This document shows, piece after piece, positions 1 through 9,640 of a stretch of DNA of 26,877 nt. This DNA is from Xanthomonas cassavae CFBP 4642 (GTDB taxonomy: Bacteria; Pseudomonadota; Gammaproteobacteria; Xanthomonadales; Xanthomonadaceae). Every line of letters begins with the position of its first letter. Positions within the stretch are counted from its first letter, which is position 1. The position numbers and the translations under genes are program-made. The notes under the pieces were generated by a model, which did no database searches, had not been told where the DNA came from, and saw only the letters and a program-made list of their open reading frames with translations. The stretch is from the NCBI RefSeq assembly GCF_000454545.1, contig NZ_CM002139.1, forward strand, positions 4,316,370-4,343,246, read 5' to 3'.

Positions 1-97
1 CGTGGCGACCTCGCTCTCCCGCGGTCGCTCAGACCTATGGGTTATCGGTCGACCACGCCGCCTCTCGACGCCTAATCTGGCAGATCGCCAAGAGATA

Positions 98-208
98 AGG
101 GGTTGGGGTGAGGATACGTGGCGAAGCCCTCGCCACGTTCAGCCCCATGCGGCTTCGTCCGTACCCTCATCCGCCCCTTCGGGGCACCTTCTCCCCGAGG
201 GAGAAGGG
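98..208. repeat. Hairpin-rich dispersed intergenic repeat
   Basis: The stretch 1-335 has no credible gene. Inside it are three adjacent hairpins: GTGGCGA/TCGCCAC (118-124 with 130-136), GCCCC/GGGGC (173-177 with 181-185), and a 9-bp stem CCTTCTCCC/GGGAGAAGG with a CGA loop (187-195 with 199-207). The wording of the block, with CCCTCATCCG followed by the G/C and CTTCTCCC hairpins, matches from memory a multicopy intergenic repeat common in Xanthomonas and other proteobacteria. It lies just downstream of fghA, so it may also help end that transcript. Copy number cannot be seen from one window. Confidence 0.6.
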
Positions 209-335
209 AACGACTGACTTGCGGTCTGCGGTCGTCTGCGTTGCCACCAGTCGGTGCGCTCCGGGGACTGCGGGATGTCTGCCACTTTGCCCGTGCCATC
301 CCATCCCGCCCAATCACACCCTCAACCGCACCCCA

Positions 336-1166
336 TCACCCGCGCAGCGCCGCCGCATGATGCGCGATGTGCTCGCCAATGAAACTGGCGATGAAGTAAT
401 AGCTATGGTCATACCCAGTTTGCATCCGCACGGTGACCGGATAACCGGCCGCATTGGCGGCGTCTTCGAATAGCGTGGTTTTTAGCTGATTTTGAAGAAA
501 TTCGTCAGCATCGCCCTGGTCGATCAACAACGGTAAACGTTCCTGAGCTTCGGTGATCAATGCCGTCGCGTCGTAGGCTTTCCACGTTTCACGATCCTCG
601 CCCAGATACTGCCCAAACGCTTTCTCGCCCCACGGCACCTGGCTGGGTGCCACGATCGGCGAAAACGCCGACACGCTGCGATAGCGGCCCGGGTTCTTCA
701 ATGCAATGGTCAAGGCGCCATGCCCGCCCATCGAATGGCCGCTGATGGCGCGCGCACCGTTGGTGACGAAATGGGCCTCGATCAGCGCCGGCAATTCGTT
801 CACCACGTAGTCGTACATGCGGTAGTGCGCCGCCCACGGCTGCTGCGTGGCATCGACGTAAAAGCCGGCGCCCTTGCCGATGTCGTAGCCTTCCGCATCG
901 GCCACATCGTCGCCGCGCGGGCTGGTGTCCGGCGCCACCAGGATCACGCCGTGCTCGGCGGCATAGCGCTGCGCGCCGGCCTTGCTGATGAAATTCTGCT
1001 CGGTACAGGTCAAACCGCTGAGCCAGTACAGCACCGGCAATGGGCCACCTGCCGCCTGCGGCGGCAGGTAGACGCCAACCTGCATGCTGCATCCCAGGCT
1101 CTTGGACTGATGCCGATACACATCCTGCCAGCCGCCGAAACAGGCGCGGTGTTCGATACGTTCCAT
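336..1166 (-). CDS. fghA: S-formylglutathione hydrolase
   Basis: This cytosolic serine esterase hydrolyses S-formylglutathione to formate and glutathione, the last step of glutathione-dependent formaldehyde detoxification. The 276-residue length fits the FghA/esterase D family. It shows the nucleophile elbow GHSMGG with Ser145, the acid in DQGDADEFL (Asp221) and the catalytic His254 in GYDHSYYF. An oxyanion-side motif WLSGLTC lies near residues 48-54. The ATG is preceded by an AAGGAA ribosome site about 6 nt away. It is the last gene of the frmR-adhC-gfa-fghA operon, 62 bp after gfa, so it should be co-induced by formaldehyde. Identity is very secure. Confidence 0.96.
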   Translation of the reverse strand: MERIEHRACFGGWQDVYRHQSKSLGCSMQVGVYLPPQAAGGPLPVLYWLSGLTCTEQNFISKAGAQRYAAEHGVILVAPDTSPRGDDVADAEGYDIGKGAGFYVDATQQPWAAHYRMYDYVVNELPALIEAHFVTNGARAISGHSMGGHGALTIALKNPGRYRSVSAFSPIVAPSQVPWGEKAFGQYLGEDRETWKAYDATALITEAQERLPLLIDQGDADEFLQNQLKTTLFEDAANAAGYPVTVRMQTGYDHSYYFIASFIGEHIAHHAAALRG

Positions 1167-1225
1167 GAAGATTCCTTACGAAGAGAAAACCCAGCGGCCG
1201 GGTCACCAGCCGCAGGGTTGGACCA

Positions 1226-1801
1226 TCAATGCAGCAAACCCTTCTTGCGTGCCACCTGCGTCGATAACGCATCCACCAACGCCGGCGACAGGCAGTCGTA
1301 GGGCGGCAAGCCCAGCTCGGTCAGGCGCGCACGCACTCCATCCATCTGCTCCGGCGGCGTGCCGGTTTCAATGATGGACGAGACAAATGCGGCAAAACCC
1401 GGCGCCGACCAGTTCTGTTGCCTGGACAACTCGGTGTGCACGAAATCCAGCCCGTAGAACGCATGCTCCTTGTTCTCGATGCGGCCGAATAGGTGCACAC
1501 CGCACCCGGCACACGCGTGGCGCTGGATCGCCGCGCTTTCATCGACGATCTTCAGCTTTTCTGCGTGCGCGGTCACCTTGACCTTGTTCCGCGGCGCCAC
1601 CGCGATCACCGAAAAGGTCGCGCCCTCGGGTTTCCAGCATTTACTGCAGCCGCATGCGTGGTTGTGCGCAGTCTGCGCACCCACTTCCAGCGTCACCTTG
1701 TCGGTGGCGCAGTGGCACTCCAGGGTTCCCCCCTGAAAGTTTTCTGCCCCGCCTCGCGCAACACCACCATCTACCGAAAGATGGATCGACACATTAGTCA
1801 T
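1226..1801 (-). CDS. gfa: S-(hydroxymethyl)glutathione synthase (Gfa)
   Basis: Gfa is a zinc protein that speeds, or at least binds, the condensation of formaldehyde with glutathione to S-hydroxymethylglutathione, the substrate of AdhC. The predicted 191-residue protein shows the family's Cys clusters: Cys29/Cys31 (CHC), Cys50/Cys52/Cys55 (CGCSKCWKP) and Cys97/Cys100 (CAGC). These are the structural and catalytic zinc ligands of the Gfa/DUF636 fold. The start is ambiguous by one codon: a GTG directly precedes the ATG. I chose the ATG because GGGAG sits about 7 nt upstream of it. It lies between adhC (68 bp away) and fghA in the same operon. E. coli frmRAB lacks this gene, so this operon is the fuller version. 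Confidence 0.93.
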   Translation of the reverse strand: MTNVSIHLSVDGGVARGGAENFQGGTLECHCATDKVTLEVGAQTAHNHACGCSKCWKPEGATFSVIAVAPRNKVKVTAHAEKLKIVDESAAIQRHACAGCGVHLFGRIENKEHAFYGLDFVHTELSRQQNWSAPGFAAFVSSIIETGTPPEQMDGVRARLTELGLPPYDCLSPALVDALSTQVARKKGLLH

Positions 1802-1869
1802 CACGCCTCTCCCGGAGTCTCGGGTTCCACGTGCGCGGAAGCGGCCGCGCGCCGCTCCTGGCCATCCGG

Positions 1870-3316
<1,447 letters not shown>

Positions 3317-3334
3317 GCCGGCCCTCGACCCAGG

Positions 3335-3352
3335 ATACTGGGGGGCAGTATA
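3335..3352 (-). promoter_or_regulatory. FrmR operator overlapping the -10 box of the formaldehyde operon
   Basis: Positions 3335-3351 read ATACTG-GGGGG-CAGTAT, a perfect 6-bp inverted repeat around a G tract. This fits the TACT-G6-N-AGTA form known for RcnR-type operators in the same repressor family. On the minus strand a near-consensus -10 box, TATACT (3352-3347), is embedded in one arm, 30 bp upstream of the frmR ATG. No strong -35 was seen, only a T-rich stretch at 3364-3370. Binding there would block RNA polymerase. A second weaker inverted repeat GATGCAG/CTGCATC lies at 3379-3398. The remainder of 3317-3535 holds no gene. Confidence 0.85.
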
Positions 3353-3535
3353 GGGAAATCCGGAAAAAAAGCGATGCCGATGCAGGCAATGCTGCATCCA
3401 GCAGAGAACTGGCGATGAACAGTGATGGCGCTCACGCCAGCGTCAACCTGCGCTTGGACGCCCCTCGATGCAGGCCGGAAGACACCAACGACTGCATTGC
3501 CGCACGCGCATGCGCAGCGCGGCACCCGACGAGGT

Positions 3536-4450
3536 CTAGCGCCGCGCGGGCGCCTCGCGGGTCTGCTTGAAGTGCCTGCAGGCGTCGCGGAAGCGCCGCA
3601 GGTTCGGCGAAAAGAACTTGTCGCGATGCCAGATCAGGAAGAACCGCCGGGTCAACCGCGGCAGCCCGCTGCTGAGTGGCTGCAGCTTCTTCGACGCGAT
3701 CAGCCCGTCTACCGCCCACCGCGACAGGCAGCTCACGCCCACACCTTGCACCAGCACGTTCTTGATCGCCTCGGAACTGCCGATCTGGCGGGTATCCGAG
3801 AGCGTATGCAGATGCCGCAGCAACGCCTGTTCCACTTCTTCGCGTGTGCCCGAGCCTGGCTCGCGCAATAGCCAGTCGGCGTCGCGCAGCTGGGCAGGCG
3901 TGACCCTGGACCGCTTGGCCAACGCATGCCGGCTGCCCACCACCACCACCAGCTCATCCAGCAGCCAGGGTTCGGCGTGCAGTTCCGGCAGATGACACGG
4001 CCCTTCGATCAGGCCCATGTCGAGCTCGAAGTTCGCCACCTTGCCGGCAATACCGCTGCTGTTGGCGCTATCCATGTCCACGCGCAACCCGGGTGCCTGC
4101 GTGTGCAGCGCCCGCAGCACCAGCGGCAACACGTAATTGCCGATGGTCGTACTGCAGCCGATCTTCAGGCGACCTGCCGACGCGGCAGCGCCCGGCGTGA
4201 ATCCGGCCTCGATCGCGTGGGCGCCATCGAGCAGCTTGCGTGCCTGTGGCAGCAGTGCGGCGCCGACATCGTTGAGCACCAGCCGCTTGCCCACCCGATC
4301 GAACAACTGCGTGTCCAGCGCATGCTCCAGGTCGTTGAGCGCCGCACTGGTGGCCGACTGCGACAACGCCACGGCCAGCCCGGCACCGGTGGTGCTGCCA
4401 TGCTGGGCGATGGCGCAGAAGATCTGGAGCTGGCGCAACGTCAGACGCAC
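3536..4450 (-). CDS. LysR-family regulator, YeiE-like
   Basis: This 304-residue LysR-type regulator has an N-terminal winged helix-turn-helix (about residues 1-60, LRQLQIFCAIAQHGSTTGA then ALSQSATSAALNDLE) and a periplasmic-binding-like effector domain (about 90-295). Several blocks match enterobacterial YeiE as I recall it: LFDRVGKRLV, TIGNYVLPLV, MGLIEGPCHLPE, LREPGSGTREE and SCLSRWAV. YeiE of Salmonella and Cronobacter has been linked to sulfite sensing. The start is a GTG preceded by AGGTAGG, and translation ends at TAG. It is divergent from a TDT-family transporter with 101 bp between them, which suggests it controls that gene. The ligand here is inferred only. Confidence 0.85.
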   Translation of the reverse strand: MRLTLRQLQIFCAIAQHGSTTGAGLAVALSQSATSAALNDLEHALDTQLFDRVGKRLVLNDVGAALLPQARKLLDGAHAIEAGFTPGAAASAGRLKIGCSTTIGNYVLPLVLRALHTQAPGLRVDMDSANSSGIAGKVANFELDMGLIEGPCHLPELHAEPWLLDELVVVVGSRHALAKRSRVTPAQLRDADWLLREPGSGTREEVEQALLRHLHTLSDTRQIGSSEAIKNVLVQGVGVSCLSRWAVDGLIASKKLQPLSSGLPRLTRRFFLIWHRDKFFSPNLRRFRDACRHFKQTREAPARR

Positions 4451-4465
4451 AACCTACCTGCTTTC

Positions 4466-4491
4466 CGGGTAATCGCTAGCGATATTACCCG
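4466..4491. promoter_or_regulatory. Candidate LysR operator in the divergent lysR-TDT promoter region
   Basis: Perfect 8-bp arms CGGGTAAT (4466-4473) and ATTACCCG (4484-4491) flank a 10-bp spacer. A perfect 12-bp palindrome, ATCGCTAGCGAT (4472-4483), is nested inside. The site lies 16-41 bp upstream of the regulator's GTG and 60-85 bp upstream of the transporter ATG. That is the usual place for a LysR activation and autorepression site. Regulator binding is inferred. Confidence 0.7.
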
Positions 4492-4551
4492 TTTTACAGC
4501 TATACCCATCGGTTCGACACTGCGGCCGTCACCATCGCATCGCCTCTGATC

Positions 4552-5633
4552 ATGCGCACTCCCAACGCACTGCCCGGCACCCGGCAACTCCGTCCCTCGA
4601 CTGCGTTGTCCGGCCCACGCCAGCTCATCCGCCAGTTCACCCCGAACTGGTTCGGCGCCACCATGGGCCCCGGCATCTTCGCGCTGGCGCTCGGGCAACT
4701 GCCCCGGCACAGTCCGTGCCTGACGGCTGTGGGCGAACTCTTGTGGCTGTGCAACGGTGCCCTGTTCCTATTGTTCAGCCTGCTGTATGCGGCACGCTGG
4801 GCACTGTTCTTCGATGAAGCCCGGCGGATTTTCGGGCATGCCTCCGCGTCGCTGTTTCTGGGCACCATTCCGATGGGACTGGCGACCGTGATCAACGGCC
4901 TGCTGCTGTACGGCGTGCCTCGCTGGAGCAGTGCCGCTGTCCCGCTGGCCGAGGCGCTGTGGTGGATGGATGTGGCACTCGCGCTGGCATGCGGGGTGGG
5001 CGTGCCGTATCTGATGTTCACCCGCCAGCAGCACCGCCTCCAGGACATGACTGCGCTGTGGCTACTGCCGGTGGTCGCCGCCGAGGTGGCCGCTGCCAGC
5101 GGCGGCCCGTTGGCAGCGCAGCTGGCAGATGCGCAGGCGCAATTCATCGTGACCATCGCCAGCTACGCGCTATGGGCATACTCGGTGCCGGTGGCGATGG
5201 GCATCCTGGTGATCCTGCTGCTGCGCATGGCGTTGCATCCGCTGCCGCCGGCCAGCATGGCGGCCTCGATCTGGCTGCCACTCGGCCCGCTCGGCACCGC
5301 TGCACTGGGCATGCTGTCGATCGGCCAGCATGCTCCCGCCATTCTCGCCGCGCAGGGCCTGACCGACCTCGGACGCATCGCCGGTGGTCTGGGCGTGATC
5401 GGTGCGGTGCTGTTCTGGGGCGCGGGGGCGCGGGGGCGTGGTGGTGGCTGCTGGCGGGGTTGATCACGGCCGGTTACTTACGCGCCGGAGTGCCATTCAA
5501 CCTCGGATGGTGGGGCTTCACCTTTCCGCTGGGCGTGTACGCGCTGGCCAGCCTGAAACTCGGTACCGCCTTGCATCTGGCGTTCTTCGATGTCGCCGGC
5601 ACGGCGCTGGTCGTGGCACTGGCGGCACTATAG
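4552..5633 (+). pseudogene. TDT-family (TehA/Ssu1-like) transporter, frameshifted
   Basis: This membrane protein belongs to the tellurite-resistance/dicarboxylate transporter (TDT, SLAC1-fold) family. Its opening FTPNWFGATMGPGIFALAL is characteristic. The first frame runs from the ATG at 4552 to a stop at 5461-5463 (303 residues, about eight hydrophobic segments). The rest of the protein, GLITAGYLRAGVPFNLGWWG onward to 5633, continues in another frame. The break falls in two tandem copies of CGCGGGGG (5421-5436). Removing one copy restores a single 357-residue protein passing through WGAGAWWWLLAG. It is divergent from a YeiE-like regulator. Members of the family export sulfite (Ssu1) or carry anions, so the substrate is unknown. 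It may be a dead gene, a switchable one or a sequencing error. Confidence 0.85.
5421..5436. repeat. 8-bp tandem duplication CGCGGGGG x2 causing the frameshift
   Basis: Two identical adjacent copies of CGCGGGGG occupy 5421-5428 and 5429-5436. Eight bases is not a multiple of three, so the extra copy shifts the frame. With one copy the codons read TTC TGG GGC GCG GGG GCG TGG, joining the two conserved halves of the transporter. Confidence 0.9.
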
Positions 5634-5828
5634 GCAGTCACGGCAAGCAGGACCGCGCTGGGCGCGTGTCGCGGCGACCTGTTCGTGTCACCATGCCTGG
5701 CCGATGCGCAGCGGGGCACTGCCGCGCAGTGACGCGTGTGGCGGACAGCACTGGACAATTCGCCGGCACGCTGCCTGCCGCGTGCAGCGGCGGCGACAGG
5801 CGGTGTCGCAACCGGCCGCCGCGCCAGA

Positions 5829-6842
5829 TCAGCGCTCGACGACTACCGGTGCCGCGCCGATCGCCGCCTCGGCGACGTGCTCGGGTAGCGAAGCCAGCAC
5901 CGCAGCGCGGAACCGCGCCGGAAATGCGCTGTCATTGGCTTGGTAGAACGCTCGGGCATGGGCCGACAGGTGATCGAGCGCTGCCTGCGACAGGGCCAGT
6001 GCAGCCTCCACCGCATGCGCAATGCCGGCCCCATCGACGTAGTAATACGAGGCCAGGCGCCGCTGGCGTACCTCGGCCACCGGGATCAGCACGCCATGCT
6101 CCGGCCTGACCAGCTCGTTCATGGGTTCGCCATCGGTGGCCAGGGTCACCGCCCCTACGCTGAGCGCCTCCATCAGGTAATGCCCGAAGCCCTCGGCCTC
6201 GGAGGGGCAGATGTGGAACAGGTGGGCGTTCTGCAACCGGCGCAGTTCGGCATCGTCCAGATAGCGGACCCGGTGATCGATATTGGGCGCAACCACCGGC
6301 TTGCCGGCGGTGCGGGGGTTCTGCACCACCGTCAGCAACGGCCATTCCGGGTGCTGTCTCCAGGTCTCCAGCAAGACCCGGGTGCCCTTGGCGGTACTGC
6401 GCCCGGCCAGATGGAAGAACGCGCGCTGGCGCGGCACCTGCGCATCGAAGCGGTCCGGGCTGGTGAAGCCGATATAGCGCGTGGTGCAGCCCAGGGTCTG
6501 GAAGATGCGCTCGGCGTGGTGGGTCTTGCACAACACCGCATCGAACTTCGGCAGCAACGGCAACCATTTGGGCAATAGCCACTCCGGGTTGGGCACCAGC
6601 AGATTCCTCTGCCCCAACGGCAGGCAGCGCGCGTAGACGCGTTCGGAATAGATCTGCAACGGCACCCGACCGAACAGGGCGCGGCTGGCCCACAGCCGGA
6701 CTTCGCGCCCGGTATCCTGCAGCCGCTGGCTGGTGAACCCGACCTCCTGCACCGGCACGCCGCCGGCGCGCAGGGTCTGCGCCATCAGTACCATGTCCCG
6801 GGTCAGGCCCACGCCATTGTCGCGGCTGATCACCCGCATCAT
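5829..6842 (-). CDS. Glycosyltransferase, GT4-like (GT-B fold)
   Basis: The gene predicts a cytosolic GT-B glycosyltransferase, about 337 residues from the start chosen. The N-terminal half begins MMRVISRDNGVGLTRDM, an acceptor-domain pattern with a Gly-rich loop. The C-terminal half carries the nucleotide-sugar site CPSEAEGFGHYLMEALSVGA followed by TDGEPMNELV, an E-x7-E style motif typical of family GT4. No signal peptide or membrane segment is seen. The frame is open further upstream, and starts at 6929 (ATG) or 6950 (TTG) are possible. I chose the MM pair because the sequence resembles the family only from there. It stands alone, divergent from the two-component genes. The sugar and acceptor are unknown. 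Confidence 0.8.
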   Translation of the reverse strand: MMRVISRDNGVGLTRDMVLMAQTLRAGGVPVQEVGFTSQRLQDTGREVRLWASRALFGRVPLQIYSERVYARCLPLGQRNLLVPNPEWLLPKWLPLLPKFDAVLCKTHHAERIFQTLGCTTRYIGFTSPDRFDAQVPRQRAFFHLAGRSTAKGTRVLLETWRQHPEWPLLTVVQNPRTAGKPVVAPNIDHRVRYLDDAELRRLQNAHLFHICPSEAEGFGHYLMEALSVGAVTLATDGEPMNELVRPEHGVLIPVAEVRQRRLASYYYVDGAGIAHAVEAALALSQAALDHLSAHARAFYQANDSAFPARFRAAVLASLPEHVAEAAIGAAPVVVER

Positions 6843-6953
6843 CGGATATGCCTTGTCATGCGCACGCTCGCCACCCGGGCGGCACAGTGTCGAGGCGATG
6901 ATGTCCTGTGTGATGTCTCGTCCCGTCATGTCGCTTTGCACGTGTGCCAATGG

Positions 6954-6991
6954 TTGACAAATTCAATCATTATGATGGCTATTCCAGCCAT
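6954..6991. promoter_or_regulatory. Putative promoter and inverted repeat between glycosyltransferase and response regulator
   Basis: This AT-rich island contains a perfect -35-like TTGACA (6954-6959) on the plus strand. A weak -10 candidate, GCTATT, lies at 6978-6983 with an 18-bp spacer. It also holds two inverted repeats: ATCAT-T-ATGAT (6966-6976) and ATGGCT-ATTCC-AGCCAT (6975-6991). It could drive the two-component genes and be bound by their own regulator. The role is inferred. Confidence 0.4.
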
Positions 6992-7072
6992 GTACCTGCG
7001 AGCACCATGTATCCGGCAGCCTCAGCCTCCACCTTGCGCGGGCCAGTGTCCGTGCCACCGACGACGACTTCC

Positions 7073-7792
7073 ATGGACCTGCAGCAACCCCGTGTTCTCG
7101 TGGTCGACGACGACCCCGACCTGCGCAAGCTGATCGGCGAATTCCTGAGCGCCCATGGCTACCAGGTGGACGTCGCCGAGAACGTGGCGGACATGCGCAC
7201 CAGCATGGCACGGCAGCGTCCGGATCTCATCGTACTCGACGTGATGATGCCTGGAGAAGATGGGCTGAGCGCGGCCCGCGCCCTGGCCAGCGAGCGCGGT
7301 TCACCGGCGGTTATCATGCTCAGCGCGCTGGGCAACGATACCGACCGCATCATCGGCCTGGAAGTGGGTGCCGACGACTACCTCGCCAAGCCCTGCAATC
7401 CGCGGGAATTGCTGGCCCGCGTGCGTGCACTGCTGCGCCGCAGCCAGGCCAGCAGCGAGCAGGCCGACCAGCGCGGCAACGTCTACGAATTCGCCGGCTG
7501 GCGGCTGGACGTGGTGCGGCGCGACCTGCGCGACCCTACCGGCATCTTCATCAATCTATCCGACGGCGAATTCGCCCTGCTGCGCACCTTTGTCGAGCAC
7601 CCGCAGCGCGTGCTCAGCCGCGATCAGCTGCTGGACCACGCCCGCGGCCGCGACACCGACGTCTACGACCGCGCCATCGATAGCCAGATCAGCCGCCTGC
7701 GCCGCAAGATCAATGAGCGCGTCCATACCGAGTTGATTCGCACCGTACGTAACGAAGGCTACATGCTGCTGCCGAGCGTCTCGCGCCTGTGA
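7073..7792 (+). CDS. OmpR-family response regulator
   Basis: This 239-residue cytosolic transcription factor has a receiver domain (about residues 6-120) and an OmpR-type winged-helix DNA-binding domain (about 140-235). In the receiver, the acidic pocket is Asp12-Asp14 (VVDDDPD), the phosphoacceptor is Asp56 (LIVLDVMMPGEDG), with Ser84 and Lys106 (LAKPCNP) as switch residues. The DNA-binding part ends with the usual DSQISRLRRKI and RNEGYM elements. The frame extends upstream to 6944, but MDLQQPRVLVVDDD is the normal family start. No strong ribosome site decides it; ATG at 7007 is the alternative. Its stop overlaps the start of the downstream kinase gene. Target genes are unknown. Confidence 0.92.
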   Translation: MDLQQPRVLVVDDDPDLRKLIGEFLSAHGYQVDVAENVADMRTSMARQRPDLIVLDVMMPGEDGLSAARALASERGSPAVIMLSALGNDTDRIIGLEVGADDYLAKPCNPRELLARVRALLRRSQASSEQADQRGNVYEFAGWRLDVVRRDLRDPTGIFINLSDGEFALLRTFVEHPQRVLSRDQLLDHARGRDTDVYDRAIDSQISRLRRKINERVHTELIRTVRNEGYMLLPSVSRL

Positions 7793-9273
7793 GCAAACCG
7801 GCACGGCGCGGGCTGTCGATCTTTGCCCGTACTTTCGTGTTGCTGGCGGTGGCCTTGCTCACCGCCCAGATCATCGGTATCGCCCTGCTGGTGATGCGGA
7901 CTCCGGTGTACGAGCCGCCGGTGCATCCGCCCGAAGTGGTGGCGCTGCTGTCCACGCGCATGCCGGCCGGCACCCAGACTCTGAAGGTCCACGATGGTGC
8001 GCAGGCGCCGACCCCACCTGCAGACCAGGTCCGCGACCCGTTTGCGGAAATGCTGCTGGCCCATTGGCTGGATGTCGACAAGCGCCACGTGCGGTTCTAC
8101 CGCAATGCAGAGGACCGCGACGACCCGTTCCCGGACAGCGGCCAGGTGCAGCGTGCGCCCGATCCGCAACGCAACAGCGAAGCCGGAGGCCGCGGTGGCT
8201 CGCTGCCGATGGCCTCCCGATGGCACCCGAACCGGTCCGCCGATGCGGCCCCTTTCGGCACCGGGCTGCGCCCGGCCCAGGCGCCGGAGGATTGGGAAAG
8301 CGAACGGCTGACCCCCGGCGTGCCGCTGCTGGACGGCTTCACCGCCGCACTGCAGCAGCCCGATGGCCGCTGGCGCACGGTGGAATCACCGCGCCGGCGG
8401 CTGTCGACCGAGTTCAAGACCCATATCGTGCTGCTGTTCCTGGCCGGCCTGCTGGCCAATGTGCCGCTGGCCTGGTGGTTCTCGCGCGCGTTGTCGGCGC
8501 CGATCAAGCGCTTTGCCGAGGCCGCCGACCGGCTGGGCCGCAATCCCCACGCCGCCGCCTTGCAGCGCAGCGGCCCTCCGGAGATCGTACGTGCGGCCGA
8601 TTCGTTCAATGCCATGCAGGGCCGCCTGAACCGCCTGATCAACGAGCGTACCCACATGGTCGCTGCGATCGCGCACGACCTGCGCACGCCGCTGGCACGG
8701 TTGTCGTTTCGCCTGGACGACCTGCAACCGCCACTGCGCGACAAGGCGCTGGCCGATATCGACGAGATGAAGGCGATGATTTCCGCAGCGCTGGATTTCA
8801 TCCAGAACGATCGCCATCGCGGCGAACGCGCGCCGCTGGATCTGCGCCTGCTGGTGGAGAGCGTGGTCGACAATGCCACCGACATCGGCGCCGACGCGGT
8901 GCTACTGCCCGGTCCGGCGATCACCCTGGATGGCGACCCATTGGCATTGCGCCGCGCAGTGATGAATCTGCTGGAAAATGCGCTGAAATACGGCAAATGC
9001 GCACGCCTGCAACTGCAGCGCGACGGCGAAGACGGGGTGCTCTGGATCGACGATGACGGCCCGGGCATCGATCCGTCGCAGCGCGAACAATTGCTGTTGC
9101 CGTTCGTGCGCGGCGAGTCCTCGCGCAACCGCGGCACCGGCGGCATCGGCCTGGGGCTGTCGGTCGCGCACAGCATCGTGCTGGCCCATGGCGGCGACCT
9201 ACGGCTGGACAATCGCGCCCAGGGCGGCCTGAGGGTGACCGTGCGCCTGCCGTGCATGCCGGAGCGCCGCTGA
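7789..9273 (+). CDS. Membrane sensor histidine kinase, EnvZ-like
   Basis: This 494-residue sensor kinase is the partner of the preceding regulator. It starts with GTG overlapping the regulator stop (GTGA), so translation is probably coupled. It has a first membrane helix at about residues 13-36 and a periplasmic region of about 170 residues, rich in Pro, Arg and Asp. A second helix (about 212-231, IVLLFLAGLLANVPLAWWF) leads into a HAMP linker. The HisKA H box has His296 (AIAHDLRTPLAR). The ATPase domain shows NLLENALKYG, DDGPGI and GTGGIGLGLSVA. The catalytic parts look intact. The periplasmic domain resembles nothing I can name, so the signal is unknown. Confidence 0.93.
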   Translation: MSKPARRGLSIFARTFVLLAVALLTAQIIGIALLVMRTPVYEPPVHPPEVVALLSTRMPAGTQTLKVHDGAQAPTPPADQVRDPFAEMLLAHWLDVDKRHVRFYRNAEDRDDPFPDSGQVQRAPDPQRNSEAGGRGGSLPMASRWHPNRSADAAPFGTGLRPAQAPEDWESERLTPGVPLLDGFTAALQQPDGRWRTVESPRRRLSTEFKTHIVLLFLAGLLANVPLAWWFSRALSAPIKRFAEAADRLGRNPHAAALQRSGPPEIVRAADSFNAMQGRLNRLINERTHMVAAIAHDLRTPLARLSFRLDDLQPPLRDKALADIDEMKAMISAALDFIQNDRHRGERAPLDLRLLVESVVDNATDIGADAVLLPGPAITLDGDPLALRRAVMNLLENALKYGKCARLQLQRDGEDGVLWIDDDGPGIDPSQREQLLLPFVRGESSRNRGTGGIGLGLSVAHSIVLAHGGDLRLDNRAQGGLRVTVRLPCMPERR

Positions 9274-9640
9274 TCTCGAGCACGCCGGTCGGTCGTTGAG
9301 GCTCAGATCGATCACGCGGACACGGAGCCGTGGCGATCAGCACCCGGCGTCAGCACTGCCCCCAAGTCTGCAGCCTTTGCGATGACGGCTCAGGCAGCTG
9401 ACACATGTAGCGCGCAGTCGTCAGGTGTGGATGGATGCCGCGCTCGGAACCGGAGCGGACGCGTAGCCCGCCGCCGACTCCGGACAACGCCCGCGCCCGC
9501 CTGGCGGCGGCGCAGTCGTTTTGTTCGCTGTTTTAGTGGCAACAGCGCAAGCACTCCGCATCGCCCCCAGCGCATTCCACACCAAGACCCGGCCAGACGC
9601 GCGGCAATGCCAGCGTGCCCTTTACTACCGGCCTCGATAC
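9274..9640. other. Convergent intergenic region, no gene seen
   Basis: These 367 bp lie between the ends of the kinase gene (plus) and gshA (minus). Open frames here read as low-complexity Arg/Pro/Ala shadows. The only structure seen is a short hairpin CACGG/CCGTG at 9321-9332 without a T run. No convincing terminator or RNA was recognised. Confidence 0.5.

Noticed and set aside
2..473. Several overlapping ORFs at the left edge
   Set aside because: They read through the hairpin repeat, giving PHPPLRGTF-like translations, or antisense to fghA, with no protein-like conservation.
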